Below, piece after piece: positions 1 through 6,837 of a DNA stretch of 15,008 nt. The notes below the pieces were generated by a model. The model saw only the letters and a list, made by a program, of their open reading frames with translations. It made no database searches and was not told the origin of the DNA. Each line of letters begins with the position of its first letter. The stretch's first letter is position 1. Source of the stretch: Phyllobacteriaceae bacterium (lineage in GTDB: Bacteria > Pseudomonadota > Alphaproteobacteria > Rhizobiales > Rhizobiaceae). Position numbers and translations under genes: made by a program. The stretch is taken from positions 1 through 15,008 of the forward strand of contig JAHEGF010000059.1 in NCBI GenBank assembly GCA_024645155.1, in the 5' to 3' direction.

Positions 1-57
1 CAGCCATTTGCGCCAACCGGGGCACTTGAAAGCTGCGAACCGCGTATCGCTATCCGG
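1..57. other. left edge, no gene recognised
   Basis: This stretch lies beyond the stop of the last gene of the minus-strand operon. I see no convincing coding sequence and no hairpin followed by a T-run that would end that operon. The terminator may lie outside the window. Confidence 0.4.
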
Positions 58-360
58 TCATGATTGGCCGGGTTCCTCACCGGGAACGCAGATTATTTGC
101 GCATCTGCGGCGCGCCAGCGAACATCGCGCAGATTGCGGTATTCCTCCGAATTGTACCAGGCAAGCGCGTGGTCCTTGTCGGGAAACTCGATCACCACGA
201 CACGCTCATAAGGTGCCTCGCCTTCCAGCACCGTGATATCTCCTGTCCGCACCACGTATTTGCCGCCATGGGCGTGAACGCTATCGGGCGCAGAAGCCAT
301 GTAGCCCGTCATGGATTTCTTATCGTGAATTGCCACGCGCGATATGATGTAGGCTGTCAT
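58..360 (-). CDS. DUF1330 family protein
   Basis: This is a 100-residue protein that resembles the DUF1330 family, small alpha/beta proteins of the dimeric ferredoxin-like fold whose biochemical role is mostly undefined. Visible family features are the opening MTAYIISRVAIHDK, a middle GGKYVVRTGD, and the later VVVIEFPDKDHALAWYNSEEY segment. The ATG at 360 is chosen because GGGAGA lies just upstream on the minus strand and the family match starts there; longer in-frame reading adds unrelated sequence. It is the last gene of the transporter/aminotransferase operon, 52 bp after the aminotransferase stop. I infer an accessory role in the same catabolic route, but nothing in the sequence names a substrate. 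Confidence 0.85.
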   Translation of the reverse strand: MTAYIISRVAIHDKKSMTGYMASAPDSVHAHGGKYVVRTGDITVLEGEAPYERVVVIEFPDKDHALAWYNSEEYRNLRDVRWRAADAQIICVPGEEPGQS

Positions 361-412
361 TGTCGTCTCCCTGAATGCAGAAACTGGATGGTTCGCGCAT
401 GCGCAGATGCCG

Positions 413-1468
413 TCATGGCACGAGGATTTTTGCAAGCGCGGCAAGCAAGGCATCGGTATCTTCGCCGGCGGCAACAGAAATGCGGATTGCAGCCCTTTCG
501 CCCGGCAGCCTGAAGGCGCCTACGAGGATTCCGGTTTCCTTGAGCAGTGGCGCAACGCCAGTGCCGGGAACCGGATCCGGAAAGGCCACGAAATTGGCGG
601 CCGATGGCAGCGGCGAAAGTCCGAGACTGAAAAGACCGTCGTGAATTCGCTGGCGTTCCGCGGCGATCGTTGCAACTTCCGAGGTCATGTGACCACTGTT
701 TTTCAGCGCCGCAAGACCGGCAGCCTGGGCCAACGCGTTGACGCTGAAATTCGGGCGCAAGCTGCGGCAGCGTGCGGCAAGCGCAGGCTCGCCGGCGATC
801 GAATATCCCAGTCTGGCACCGGCGATTCCAAACGCTTTCGAGAAACTGCGCGATGCCAGCCACGGACCTTTACGTGTTTCCAGGATCGGCAATGTATCCA
901 CGCCGCCGGCTTGTTTGCCGAACTCGTAATAGGCTTCATCGAAATGCAGCAGAACATCGTCGCCTATCCCCTGAACAAGGCGGGTGATCTCATCTCCGTC
1001 AAGCAGGCCGCCGGTCGGGTTGTTTGGCGATGGTACGCAGACCAGCCGGCACTTTGGCGTGATCGCCGCAAGAATACCGCCGATATCCGGCTTGCCATCA
1101 TTGTCGACCGGCACGGCATGCACCGTAATCCCGTAGAATCCGGCAGCTTTCTGGTAGGTTGGAAAACTTGGATTGGCGATTACCATCTCGTGTCCTGCAG
1201 CATCGGCAATCAGCGGCAGGAGATGCAGCAATTCATTTGAACCGCTGGTGACGACAATGCGGTCTTGCGGTGCGCCGCAATAGCCGGCCAGCGCTGCCAG
1301 CAATTCCTCGTCCTCGGCATGGGGATAGCGGTTGATGCCGGATGCCGCGCTAGTGATCGCCTCAACGATATGGCGCGGTGGCGGATAGGGGGATTCGTTG
1401 AGATGCATGCGCCTGTATGGCCGCGCGCTGGCGCTGCTTTCAGCGGTGGGACCAGTCATTGATGTCAT
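413..1468 (-). CDS. HisC-like PLP-dependent aminotransferase (class I/II)
   Basis: This is a fold-type I aminotransferase of 351 residues, the usual length for histidinol-phosphate aminotransferase and its aromatic/amino-acid relatives. Seen in order are LNESPYPPP (about 23-31, the N-terminal substrate-loop motif), TSGSNELL (74-81), PSPNNPTG (146-153), FDEAYYEF (176-183), the PLP lysine in SRSFSKAFG (K211), GARLGY (217-222) and AIRIS (327-331), whose Arg should bind the substrate carboxylate. The start at 1468 (alternative ATG at 1459) gives a 29-bp overlap with the stop of the AhpD-like gene, implying translational coupling. Placement behind an amino-acid-type ABC transporter and opposite a urocanase operon suggests a catabolic transaminase rather than histidine biosynthesis; that is inference. 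Exact substrate is unknown. Confidence 0.88.
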   Translation of the reverse strand: MTSMTGPTAESSASARPYRRMHLNESPYPPPRHIVEAITSAASGINRYPHAEDEELLAALAGYCGAPQDRIVVTSGSNELLHLLPLIADAAGHEMVIANPSFPTYQKAAGFYGITVHAVPVDNDGKPDIGGILAAITPKCRLVCVPSPNNPTGGLLDGDEITRLVQGIGDDVLLHFDEAYYEFGKQAGGVDTLPILETRKGPWLASRSFSKAFGIAGARLGYSIAGEPALAARCRSLRPNFSVNALAQAAGLAALKNSGHMTSEVATIAAERQRIHDGLFSLGLSPLPSAANFVAFPDPVPGTGVAPLLKETGILVGAFRLPGERAAIRISVAAGEDTDALLAALAKILVP

Positions 1469-2045
1469 CCGAGTTGTTGGGCGATAGGCCGAGAACATCG
1501 CCATCGGTATTGATACCGAGGCCGAGAACCGTCCTGTTGGCGTAGGCAAAATAGGCCGTGACCTGGTTGATCTCCAGGATTTGACCATCATCAAAACCGG
1601 CGGTGCGCATCATTTCTATGTCGTCGTGGCCCACCGAAAACGCCTTGCGTGTCAGTTTCAGCGCATAGCGCAGCGCCGCCTGTTCGCGTGCATCAAACGC
1701 GCGCTCGAAATATTCGGTTTCCAGCGAAATCCGCATGGCCTTGGCCCGGTCGGCATTGCCAAGCAGGCGTGCAAGCCCCGCATAGTGGTGCTCGACGCAA
1801 TAGGAACACTGGTTGGCATGGCTGACCAGCACGCCGATCGCCTCCAGAAACCATTTCGGTACGGTATTGGCCGAGTGATGCAGCACATATTTGTAGAGCG
1901 CCATGTGTCCGTCCATCGTGTGCGGCCGCAGGCTGTGCGCCATCATGATGTTGTCGACATTGTTGTCCGGGCCCTTGATCCGGTCATAGAGCTGCTTCAG
2001 CCGCCCCGTTGCATCTTCGTAAGCTACTGTGGCGATCCAGGTCAT
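1440..2045 (-). CDS. AhpD-like / carboxymuconolactone decarboxylase family peroxidase-related protein
   Basis: This 201-residue protein has the AhpD-type redox motif: Glu68, then CSYC (Cys80, Cys83) followed by EHH (His86/His87). That is the E-x(11)-CxxC-x(2-3)-H arrangement of alkylhydroperoxidase-like members of the carboxymuconolactone decarboxylase superfamily. These are all-helical oligomers. Members with both cysteines act as thiol peroxidases or disulfide reductants, while many catabolic-operon members are uncharacterised. The ATG at 2045 has GGAGAG at good spacing. It lies 17 bp after the ABC ATPase gene and overlaps the aminotransferase start, so it belongs to the same transcript. 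Its presence hints at peroxide or oxidative by-product handling in the pathway, which is inference. Confidence 0.87.
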   Translation of the reverse strand: MTWIATVAYEDATGRLKQLYDRIKGPDNNVDNIMMAHSLRPHTMDGHMALYKYVLHHSANTVPKWFLEAIGVLVSHANQCSYCVEHHYAGLARLLGNADRAKAMRISLETEYFERAFDAREQAALRYALKLTRKAFSVGHDDIEMMRTAGFDDGQILEINQVTAYFAYANRTVLGLGINTDGDVLGLSPNNSDDINDWSHR

Positions 2046-2062
2046 CCGGTCTCTCCTTGCGG

Positions 2063-2857
2063 TCAGTCGAGCAAGAGGCTGTCGTCGCTCAATTCTTCGC
2101 CCTGCGTCTTCTTGAAAAGATGCAGCAGATCCTCGACGCCCATGGAAGCGCGTTCGGCACCGCTGGAGTCGAAAATGATCTTGCCGCGGTGAAACATGAT
2201 CGTGCGCTCACCGGTACTCAGCGCCTGGGCCATCGAATGGGTCACCATGACAGCCGTCAGCTTCAGCCGTTCAACAATGGTCCGGGTCAGTTCGAGCACA
2301 AACTCCGCGGTCTTCGGGTCAAGTGCCGCTGTATGCTCGTCAAGCAGCAGAACGCGGGTTTCTCCGGTGGTGGCCATGAGCAGGCTGACCGCCTGGCGCT
2401 GGCCGCCCGAAAGCAATCCGACCTTGTCGCCGAGCCGGTTCTCGAGGCCAAGGCCAAGCACCTCAAGGCGCTCGGCAATACGGCTGCGCATCGATCTGTC
2501 AATCGCCAGCCGAAATCCCTTTGGCTCGGTGCGGCCATGGGCAAGGGCGAAGTTTTCCATGATCGTCAGGTCTTCACAGGTGCCCATCTTGGGATCCTGA
2601 AAGACCCGCGAAATCAGCCTGGCGCGGCGGTGCACCGGCCACGAAGTCACATCCTCGCCCTGCAGGCGAACGGAACCGCGTTCGACGGGGGCCAGACCGG
2701 CAAGCACGTTCAGCGCGGTCGATTTACCGGCGCCGTTTGAACCGATGACCGTCAGGAACTGGCCTTCGGGCACCGTCAGGTCGATCCCGCGGAGCGCACG
2801 CGTCTCAAGCGGTGTTTTCGGATTGAACGTTACGTGGACGTCGCGAAGTTCAATCAT
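2063..2857 (-). CDS. ABC transporter ATP-binding protein (TrpZ-like)
   Basis: This 264-residue protein is the cytoplasmic ATPase of the importer encoded here. All nucleotide-binding motifs are intact: Walker A GSNGAGKST (39-47), a Q-loop Gln at about 87 in RVFQDP, the signature LSGGQ (149-153), Walker B VLLLDEHTAALD (169-180), and the switch His207 in VTHS. The DEHTAALD form, rather than DEPTSGLD, is typical of the ATPases that pair with PF04392 binding proteins (TrpXYZ-like systems). Its ATG overlaps the permease stop by 4 bp (ATGA), so the two are translationally coupled. Substrate is not deducible from the ATPase. Confidence 0.93.
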   Translation of the reverse strand: MIELRDVHVTFNPKTPLETRALRGIDLTVPEGQFLTVIGSNGAGKSTALNVLAGLAPVERGSVRLQGEDVTSWPVHRRARLISRVFQDPKMGTCEDLTIMENFALAHGRTEPKGFRLAIDRSMRSRIAERLEVLGLGLENRLGDKVGLLSGGQRQAVSLLMATTGETRVLLLDEHTAALDPKTAEFVLELTRTIVERLKLTAVMVTHSMAQALSTGERTIMFHRGKIIFDSSGAERASMGVEDLLHLFKKTQGEELSDDSLLLD

Positions 2858-3759
2858 TTGTCAATTGCCGGTTTGAAAAGACGCTTGAAATTTGCGCCCG
2901 AATGCTGGGCGATCAGGGCTAGCATGACCAGAATAGCGGTTACCATCTGGACGTCCGATGCGCGCAGCCCGAGGAAATCGGCGTTGAGCGCCAGGGCCAC
3001 CGCGAACCTGTAGAGAATGGCACCGAAAACACAGGCGATCGTCGCCTGCAGGATCGTGCGCGATGGCAACAAGCTGGTGCCGACTATCACCGAGGCGAGG
3101 CCGACGATGATAACGCCGATCCCCATATAGGCATCCGCCGCGCCGAAGATCTGTGCAAACAGCGCTCCCGCCAGGGCCGTCAGGCCATTGGCGAGCCCGA
3201 CACCGTAGAGCTTCATGCGGCCGACATTGATCCCGTTGGCTTCCGCCATTGCCGGGTTGGCACCGGCGGCGCGCATTGCCATGCCGTAGCCGGTGTTGAG
3301 AAAAACATTGACCAGCGCAAGGACGATCACGATTGCGACGCCGAGAATGATCGGATTGATCATGTAGCCTGGCAGTCCGAATCCCTCGAAATCGGAGAAC
3401 ATGGTTTCAACACCAAGCAGCGGTTTGTTGGGTCCGCTCATGATGCGCAGGTTGATCGAGTAGAGGGATATCGCGACAAGGATGCCTGCGAGGATGTGCA
3501 GGATATTGAAACGTACGTTCAGCAGCGCAGTAACCCAGCCGGCCGAAAAGCCGACAACTGCTGCTGCCGCTGTTGCAAGCCAGGGGTTCCACCCGGCTGT
3601 GACAATCAGCGCGGCACACACGGCTGCGCCGAGCGGAAAGCTCCCCTCTACCGTCAGGTCGGGAAAGTCGAGTACGCGAAATGTCAGGAAGGCGCCGAGC
3701 GCAACCAGACCGAACACAAAGCCGATTTCGAGCGTGCCAAGTAGCTCATAAAGGGACAT
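2854..3759 (-). CDS. ABC transporter permease (TrpY-like, branched-chain amino-acid type fold)
   Basis: This is a 301-residue, strongly hydrophobic inner-membrane protein with roughly eight predicted membrane segments, of the BPD_transp_2 (LivH/RbsC-like) permease family. The motif EANGINVGRMKLYGVGLANG (about 176-195) sits in the cytoplasmic loop region expected to contact the ATPase. It starts with ATG at 3759 and is separated from the binding-protein gene by 95 bp holding a stable hairpin, while it overlaps the ATPase gene by 4 bp. One permease gene implies a homodimeric channel. The family is established for TrpXYZ-type amino-acid uptake; the actual substrate here is inferred only from context. 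Confidence 0.92.
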   Translation of the reverse strand: MSLYELLGTLEIGFVFGLVALGAFLTFRVLDFPDLTVEGSFPLGAAVCAALIVTAGWNPWLATAAAAVVGFSAGWVTALLNVRFNILHILAGILVAISLYSINLRIMSGPNKPLLGVETMFSDFEGFGLPGYMINPIILGVAIVIVLALVNVFLNTGYGMAMRAAGANPAMAEANGINVGRMKLYGVGLANGLTALAGALFAQIFGAADAYMGIGVIIVGLASVIVGTSLLPSRTILQATIACVFGAILYRFAVALALNADFLGLRASDVQMVTAILVMLALIAQHSGANFKRLFKPAIDK

Positions 3760-3796
3760 GGAACTCTGCTTTAGAAAATAGGGTCTGTTTCAGTAC

Positions 3797-3840
3797 CAGG
3801 CGCGGGCCGGACGGTACATTTCCCACCCGGCCCGGACCTG
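3797..3840 (-). promoter_or_regulatory. intercistronic hairpin between binding-protein and permease genes
   Basis: An inverted repeat with two 14-nt arms (3797-3810 and 3827-3840) pairs at 12 of 14 positions, with an uninterrupted 8-bp CGGGCCGG core and a 16-nt loop. No T-run follows on the minus strand. A hairpin at this place, right after the binding-protein gene, is commonly an mRNA-stabilising or partial-attenuation element that raises binding-protein output over permease output. That function is inference. Confidence 0.65.
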
Positions 3841-3854
3841 CTCAAAAAGGTGAT

Positions 3855-4832
3855 TTACTCGATAACCTGGGTTGCGCGCGACAGGACCGAGTCGGGGATT
3901 GTCACACCCATTTCGGCAGCCGAACCCTTGTTGACGATGGTCTTGAAATCGGTGAGCACCTTATAGGCGATGATCGCATCGATATCGCCGGGATTCTCAC
4001 CATTGAGTACGCGTGCCGCCATATGACCGGTGATCTTGCCGACCTCGAAGTAATTCAGCCCGACCGATGCAATGACCCCGCGTTCGACCGCGCCGGTCTC
4101 GCCGGCAAAGATTGGCAGGTCGACATCCTGACAGACCTTGACGATGGCCTCGAGTGCCGCCACGACCGTGGTATCGTTGGGAATGTAGACCGCGTCAACC
4201 TTGCCGACCAGTTTCTTGGTGGCAATGATCACCTCGTTGGTCGTCGGCGCCGGCGATTCCACCACTTCGATGCCATGCGGCGCTGATTGTTCCTTCAGCC
4301 AGCCGAGTGTGGCCAGCGCGTTGTCGAGGCCGGGATTGTAAACGAAGCCGATCTTCTTGATGCCCGGCACGATTTCGAGCATCAGATCGACCTGCTGCTT
4401 GATCGGAGCGGCATCGGATACGCCCGTGACATTGGCACCAGGCTTTTCATACCGGGTGATCAGCTTGGCTTTGACCGGATCTGTAACGGTGGCGAAGACA
4501 ATCGGGATTTCGCTCGTTGATCCGACCACCGCCTGCGACGTCGGCGTGGTGATCGGGATGATGATGTCCGGATTGTCACCAACAAACTTTTTGGCGATCT
4601 GCTGCTGTGTCGGCATGTTGCCGTTGGCGTTCTGGTAGTCGACCTCGATGTTCTTGCCTTCTTCGAAACCCTTTTCGGCAAGACCGGCAAGGATGCCGTT
4701 CTTTGTGTCGACCAAAGCAGGAACCTCGACGATGGTCGAGATCGCAACTTTCTTCATGTCTGCGGCAAGCGCGGCGCTGCTGAGGCTGACCGCGGTCAAC
4801 AGGCCAAGCGCCAATCTGGATACTCTTTTCAT
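3855..4832 (-). CDS. ABC transporter substrate-binding protein (PF04392 / TrpX type)
   Basis: This is a 325-residue exported binding protein. A signal peptide is clear: MKR, hydrophobic core LALGLLTAVSLSS, and an AxA cleavage site (AALA before ADMKK). The mature part has the two-lobed layout of PF04392: VAISTIVEVPALVDTKNGI at the start, NPDIIIPITTPTSQA, PIVFATVTDPVKA, GANVTGVSD, KKIGFVYNP, and the late GVIASVGLNYFEVG and GHMAARVLNGENP blocks. Known members of this family bind aromatic amino acids (TrpX). The ATG at 4832 is preferred over an upstream TTG at 4847, because GGGAGG lies between them 7 nt before the ATG. It is first gene of the importer operon, transcribed divergently from the IclR regulator. 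Confidence 0.93.
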   Translation of the reverse strand: MKRVSRLALGLLTAVSLSSAALAADMKKVAISTIVEVPALVDTKNGILAGLAEKGFEEGKNIEVDYQNANGNMPTQQQIAKKFVGDNPDIIIPITTPTSQAVVGSTSEIPIVFATVTDPVKAKLITRYEKPGANVTGVSDAAPIKQQVDLMLEIVPGIKKIGFVYNPGLDNALATLGWLKEQSAPHGIEVVESPAPTTNEVIIATKKLVGKVDAVYIPNDTTVVAALEAIVKVCQDVDLPIFAGETGAVERGVIASVGLNYFEVGKITGHMAARVLNGENPGDIDAIIAYKVLTDFKTIVNKGSAAEMGVTIPDSVLSRATQVIE

Positions 4833-4839
4833 GCTACTT

Positions 4840-4845
4840 CCTCCC
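4840..4845 (-). promoter_or_regulatory. ribosome binding site that fixes the binding-protein start
   Basis: GGGAGG on the minus strand sits 7 nt before the ATG at 4832. It lies inside the reading frame if the upstream TTG were used, so it argues for the shorter protein with a normal signal peptide. Confidence 0.75.
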
Positions 4846-4863
4846 AAAAAAGCTCATTCGAAA

Positions 4864-4893
4864 ATCATACCGGTATCGGGGGCCAACTGCCAA
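4864..4893 (-). promoter_or_regulatory. putative sigma-70 promoter of the importer operon
   Basis: On the minus strand, TTGGCA (4888-4893) and TATGAT (4864-4869) are separated by 18 bp. Both hexamers match sigma-70 consensus well, and transcription would start about 25 nt before the binding-protein ATG. Predicted by eye, not mapped. Confidence 0.5.
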
Positions 4894-4952
4894 TTCATTT
4901 GTTTGATTCTGGCAAACAGGCTTGACGAATGCATCTCCGATATGGATTCAAT

Positions 4953-4969
4953 GTCCTATATTGTAGGAC
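4953..4969. promoter_or_regulatory. 17-bp palindrome, candidate IclR operator
   Basis: The sequence GTCCTATATTGTAGGAC has perfect 6-bp arms (GTCCTA / TAGGAC) around a 5-nt centre. It lies between the divergent operons, directly upstream of the TATAAT box of the IclR gene. IclR-family dimers usually bind palindromes of about this size in divergent intergenic regions, so autoregulation plus control of the importer operon is a reasonable inference. Confidence 0.55.
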
Positions 4970-4976
4970 TATATGG

Positions 4977-4982
4977 TATAAT
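4977..4982 (+). promoter_or_regulatory. putative -10 box of the iclR-hutU operon
   Basis: A perfect TATAAT ends 8 nt before the ATG at 4991. The matching -35 position (about 4954-4959) is poor in consensus and lies inside the palindrome. If this box is used, the transcript begins at or within a couple of bases of the ATG, that is, a leaderless message. This agrees with the lack of a good Shine-Dalgarno sequence before that ATG. Confidence 0.45.
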
Positions 4983-4990
4983 ATGAGAAC

Positions 4991-5839
4991 ATGAGCAGAG
5001 CACTTGTCAATAGCGGAAGCGAACAGGCGGCGCGCGGTGTTGGCCTTCTTCACAAGGCATTCCAGATTCTCGACCTGTTTTCCGACGATCAGCCGACCTG
5101 GACCCAACGTGAAATATGCGATGCGACCGATCTTCCACGATCAACGGTCAGCCGCCTCGTCCGCTATCTTTGCCAGCGCGGCTATCTCAGTTTCCAGACG
5201 CGAAGCCGGCGCTACACTTTGGGAATTGCCGCCATCGAACTGGGGCGCCGGGCGCAACTGCACTTCGACCTCACTTCGATCGCCATCGATGTGCTGGAGG
5301 ACATTGGCAGGCAGACCCGCGAGACGGTGATGCTCATAGGGTTCAAACCGGCGAGCCTCGAAGTGGTCTGTCTTCACCAGATCCCGAGCCGCCATGGCGG
5401 ATTGCGTGTCTTTGAAAATGTCGGCGCAACATTCCCGATCTATGCCGGAGCGTCCGCCAAGCCGGTGCTGGCTCATCTGCCAGGGCACATGGCGGAATCC
5501 GTACTCGACGGCCCGATGCCGCCAGTCAACCCGGCAAGGATTCCCGATGCTTCAGCCCTGCGCAAGGAACTCGAGGCAGTCCGCAAACGCGGCTATGCGG
5601 TCTCCCGGGAGGAGACCTATCCGGGTGTCGCCGGTGTTGGCGCCGCCCTTCTCAATCCCGGCGGATTTCCCCTTGGCAGTGTCGCCATTGCCGCGCCGCT
5701 GCAACGAATGACCGATGAGACCATTTCCGAATATGGTCGCCTGCTTGTCGGCACGGTTGGTCTTTTGAACGCCAGGCTTGCCGGTATCCACGATGACGAA
5801 CAGGCTGACACCGCCGCTGGCAATGGCAAGGCCACATGA
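4991..5839 (+). CDS. IclR family transcriptional regulator
   Basis: This 282-residue protein has the standard IclR layout. An N-terminal winged helix-turn-helix runs from about 15 to 78 (ARGVGLLHKAFQILDLF, then ICDATDLPRSTVSRLVRYL as the recognition region and the GYLSFQ wing). A C-terminal effector-binding domain covers about 90-262, with ETVMLIG, FPIYAGASAKPVLAHLP and the GYAVSREETYPGVAGVGAAL block. Such regulators respond to small carboxylates or aromatic and sugar acids. It starts the plus-strand operon and overlaps the next gene by 4 bp, so it is co-transcribed with the enzymes it probably controls. The divergent importer operon is a likely second target. The effector is unknown. Confidence 0.93.
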   Translation: MSRALVNSGSEQAARGVGLLHKAFQILDLFSDDQPTWTQREICDATDLPRSTVSRLVRYLCQRGYLSFQTRSRRYTLGIAAIELGRRAQLHFDLTSIAIDVLEDIGRQTRETVMLIGFKPASLEVVCLHQIPSRHGGLRVFENVGATFPIYAGASAKPVLAHLPGHMAESVLDGPMPPVNPARIPDASALRKELEAVRKRGYAVSREETYPGVAGVGAALLNPGGFPLGSVAIAAPLQRMTDETISEYGRLLVGTVGLLNARLAGIHDDEQADTAAGNGKAT

Positions 5840-6837
5840 CCGTTGGCGCGGCAAGATGCTGGGTTTCGCCAGTACCAGGAGCAGACCATCTGGTCCTCCA
5901 GCTATTTGAGCCGCCCGCTCCGGGACCCGGCGAGTTGCTGGTTGACGTCCGGGCCGCTGCACTCAATTTCTCCGACACGCTGATGATCGACGACAAGTAC
6001 CAGGTCAGGCCGCCGCGGCCGTTTACGCCGGGCCAGGAAATCGCCGGCTTCGTGACCGCTGCCGGAAGCGCCGCGCGCCATCAGCCGGGCGACCGGGTTG
6101 CCGGCAAGGTCATTTGGGGCGGATTTGCGACCCAAGCGGTCATGCGCGACGACATGGCGATCGCAGTGCCACAAGACCTGTCATTTGAAGAAAGCGCAGC
6201 TCTTCCCGTTGTCTATACCACGGCCTATGTCGCCTTGACCGAGGACACCGAAGTGGGGCGGGATGATACGGTTCTCGTTCATGCGGCAGCCGGTGGCATC
6301 GGCCTGGCCGCGGTGCAGGTAGCGGTTGCGCGCGGCGCGATTGTCATTGCAACGGCAGGCAGTGCCCGCAAGCGTGCGATTGCCGAGGGCCATGGCGCAG
6401 CGCACAGCCTGGATTACAAAAGTCCGTCCTGGGTCAAGGACTGCCTGGCGCTGACAGGCGGACGCGGCGTTGACATCGTGGTCGATCCGGTCGGTGGGGA
6501 AATCACCACGGCATCGCTCAACGTTATGGCCACAGGTGCACGCCTGCTGATCGTCGGCTTCGCCTCCGGGGCCGTTGCCGCGATCCCGGCGCACAAACTC
6601 CTGCTCAAGCGATTGTCTGCCATCGGCGTTTACTGGAACCATGACACCGATGGCGCCATGCTCGAGCGGGTCACACAGCGCATGATTGCCGATGCACAAG
6701 CGGGCCTGATCCGGCCGGTCGTCGACATTCGCGACGGGCTGGAGGCTCTTCCACGCGCCCTTGCCGACCTGGCATCAAGGTCGACATCCGGCAAGGTCGT
6801 GCTGCGCCTGCATGACGGGGAGATTCCAAATGGCTGA
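5836..6837 (+). CDS. MDR-family NADPH:quinone oxidoreductase-like enzyme
   Basis: This 333-residue protein belongs to the zinc-independent branch of medium-chain dehydrogenases (quinone oxidoreductase / enoyl reductase group). The N-terminal GroES-like domain contains ALNFSDTLM (42-50) and the TPGQEIAGFV segment (64-73). The Rossmann domain carries HAAAGGIGLAAVQVA (149-163), then DIVVDPVGGE (213-222). The cysteine ligands of structural or catalytic zinc are absent. Relatives reduce quinones or C=C bonds conjugated to a carbonyl, including acrylyl-CoA-type substrates, with NADPH. It overlaps the IclR gene by 4 bp and the CoA transferase gene by 8 bp. Given that CoA transferase neighbour, an enoyl-CoA reductase role is possible but is inference. 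Confidence 0.9.
   Translation: MTVGAARCWVSPVPGADHLVLQLFEPPAPGPGELLVDVRAAALNFSDTLMIDDKYQVRPPRPFTPGQEIAGFVTAAGSAARHQPGDRVAGKVIWGGFATQAVMRDDMAIAVPQDLSFEESAALPVVYTTAYVALTEDTEVGRDDTVLVHAAAGGIGLAAVQVAVARGAIVIATAGSARKRAIAEGHGAAHSLDYKSPSWVKDCLALTGGRGVDIVVDPVGGEITTASLNVMATGARLLIVGFASGAVAAIPAHKLLLKRLSAIGVYWNHDTDGAMLERVTQRMIADAQAGLIRPVVDIRDGLEALPRALADLASRSTSGKVVLRLHDGEIPNG

Noticed and set aside
407..1240. Long plus-strand open frame opposite the aminotransferase
   Set aside because: The composition is Arg/Gly/Ala-rich with no domain, and the minus-strand frame has all aminotransferase motifs. It is a high-GC shadow.
413..1594. Aminotransferase reading extended to an ATG at 1594 (393 aa)
   Set aside because: The extra 42 residues are antisense-frame shadow of the AhpD-like gene, Arg/Ser/Pro-rich and without family similarity. 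The ATG at 1468 gives the normal family length.
6761..6829. Upstream extension of the CoA transferase
   Set aside because: It is out-of-frame overlap with the oxidoreductase gene; the ribosome site and family match support 6830.
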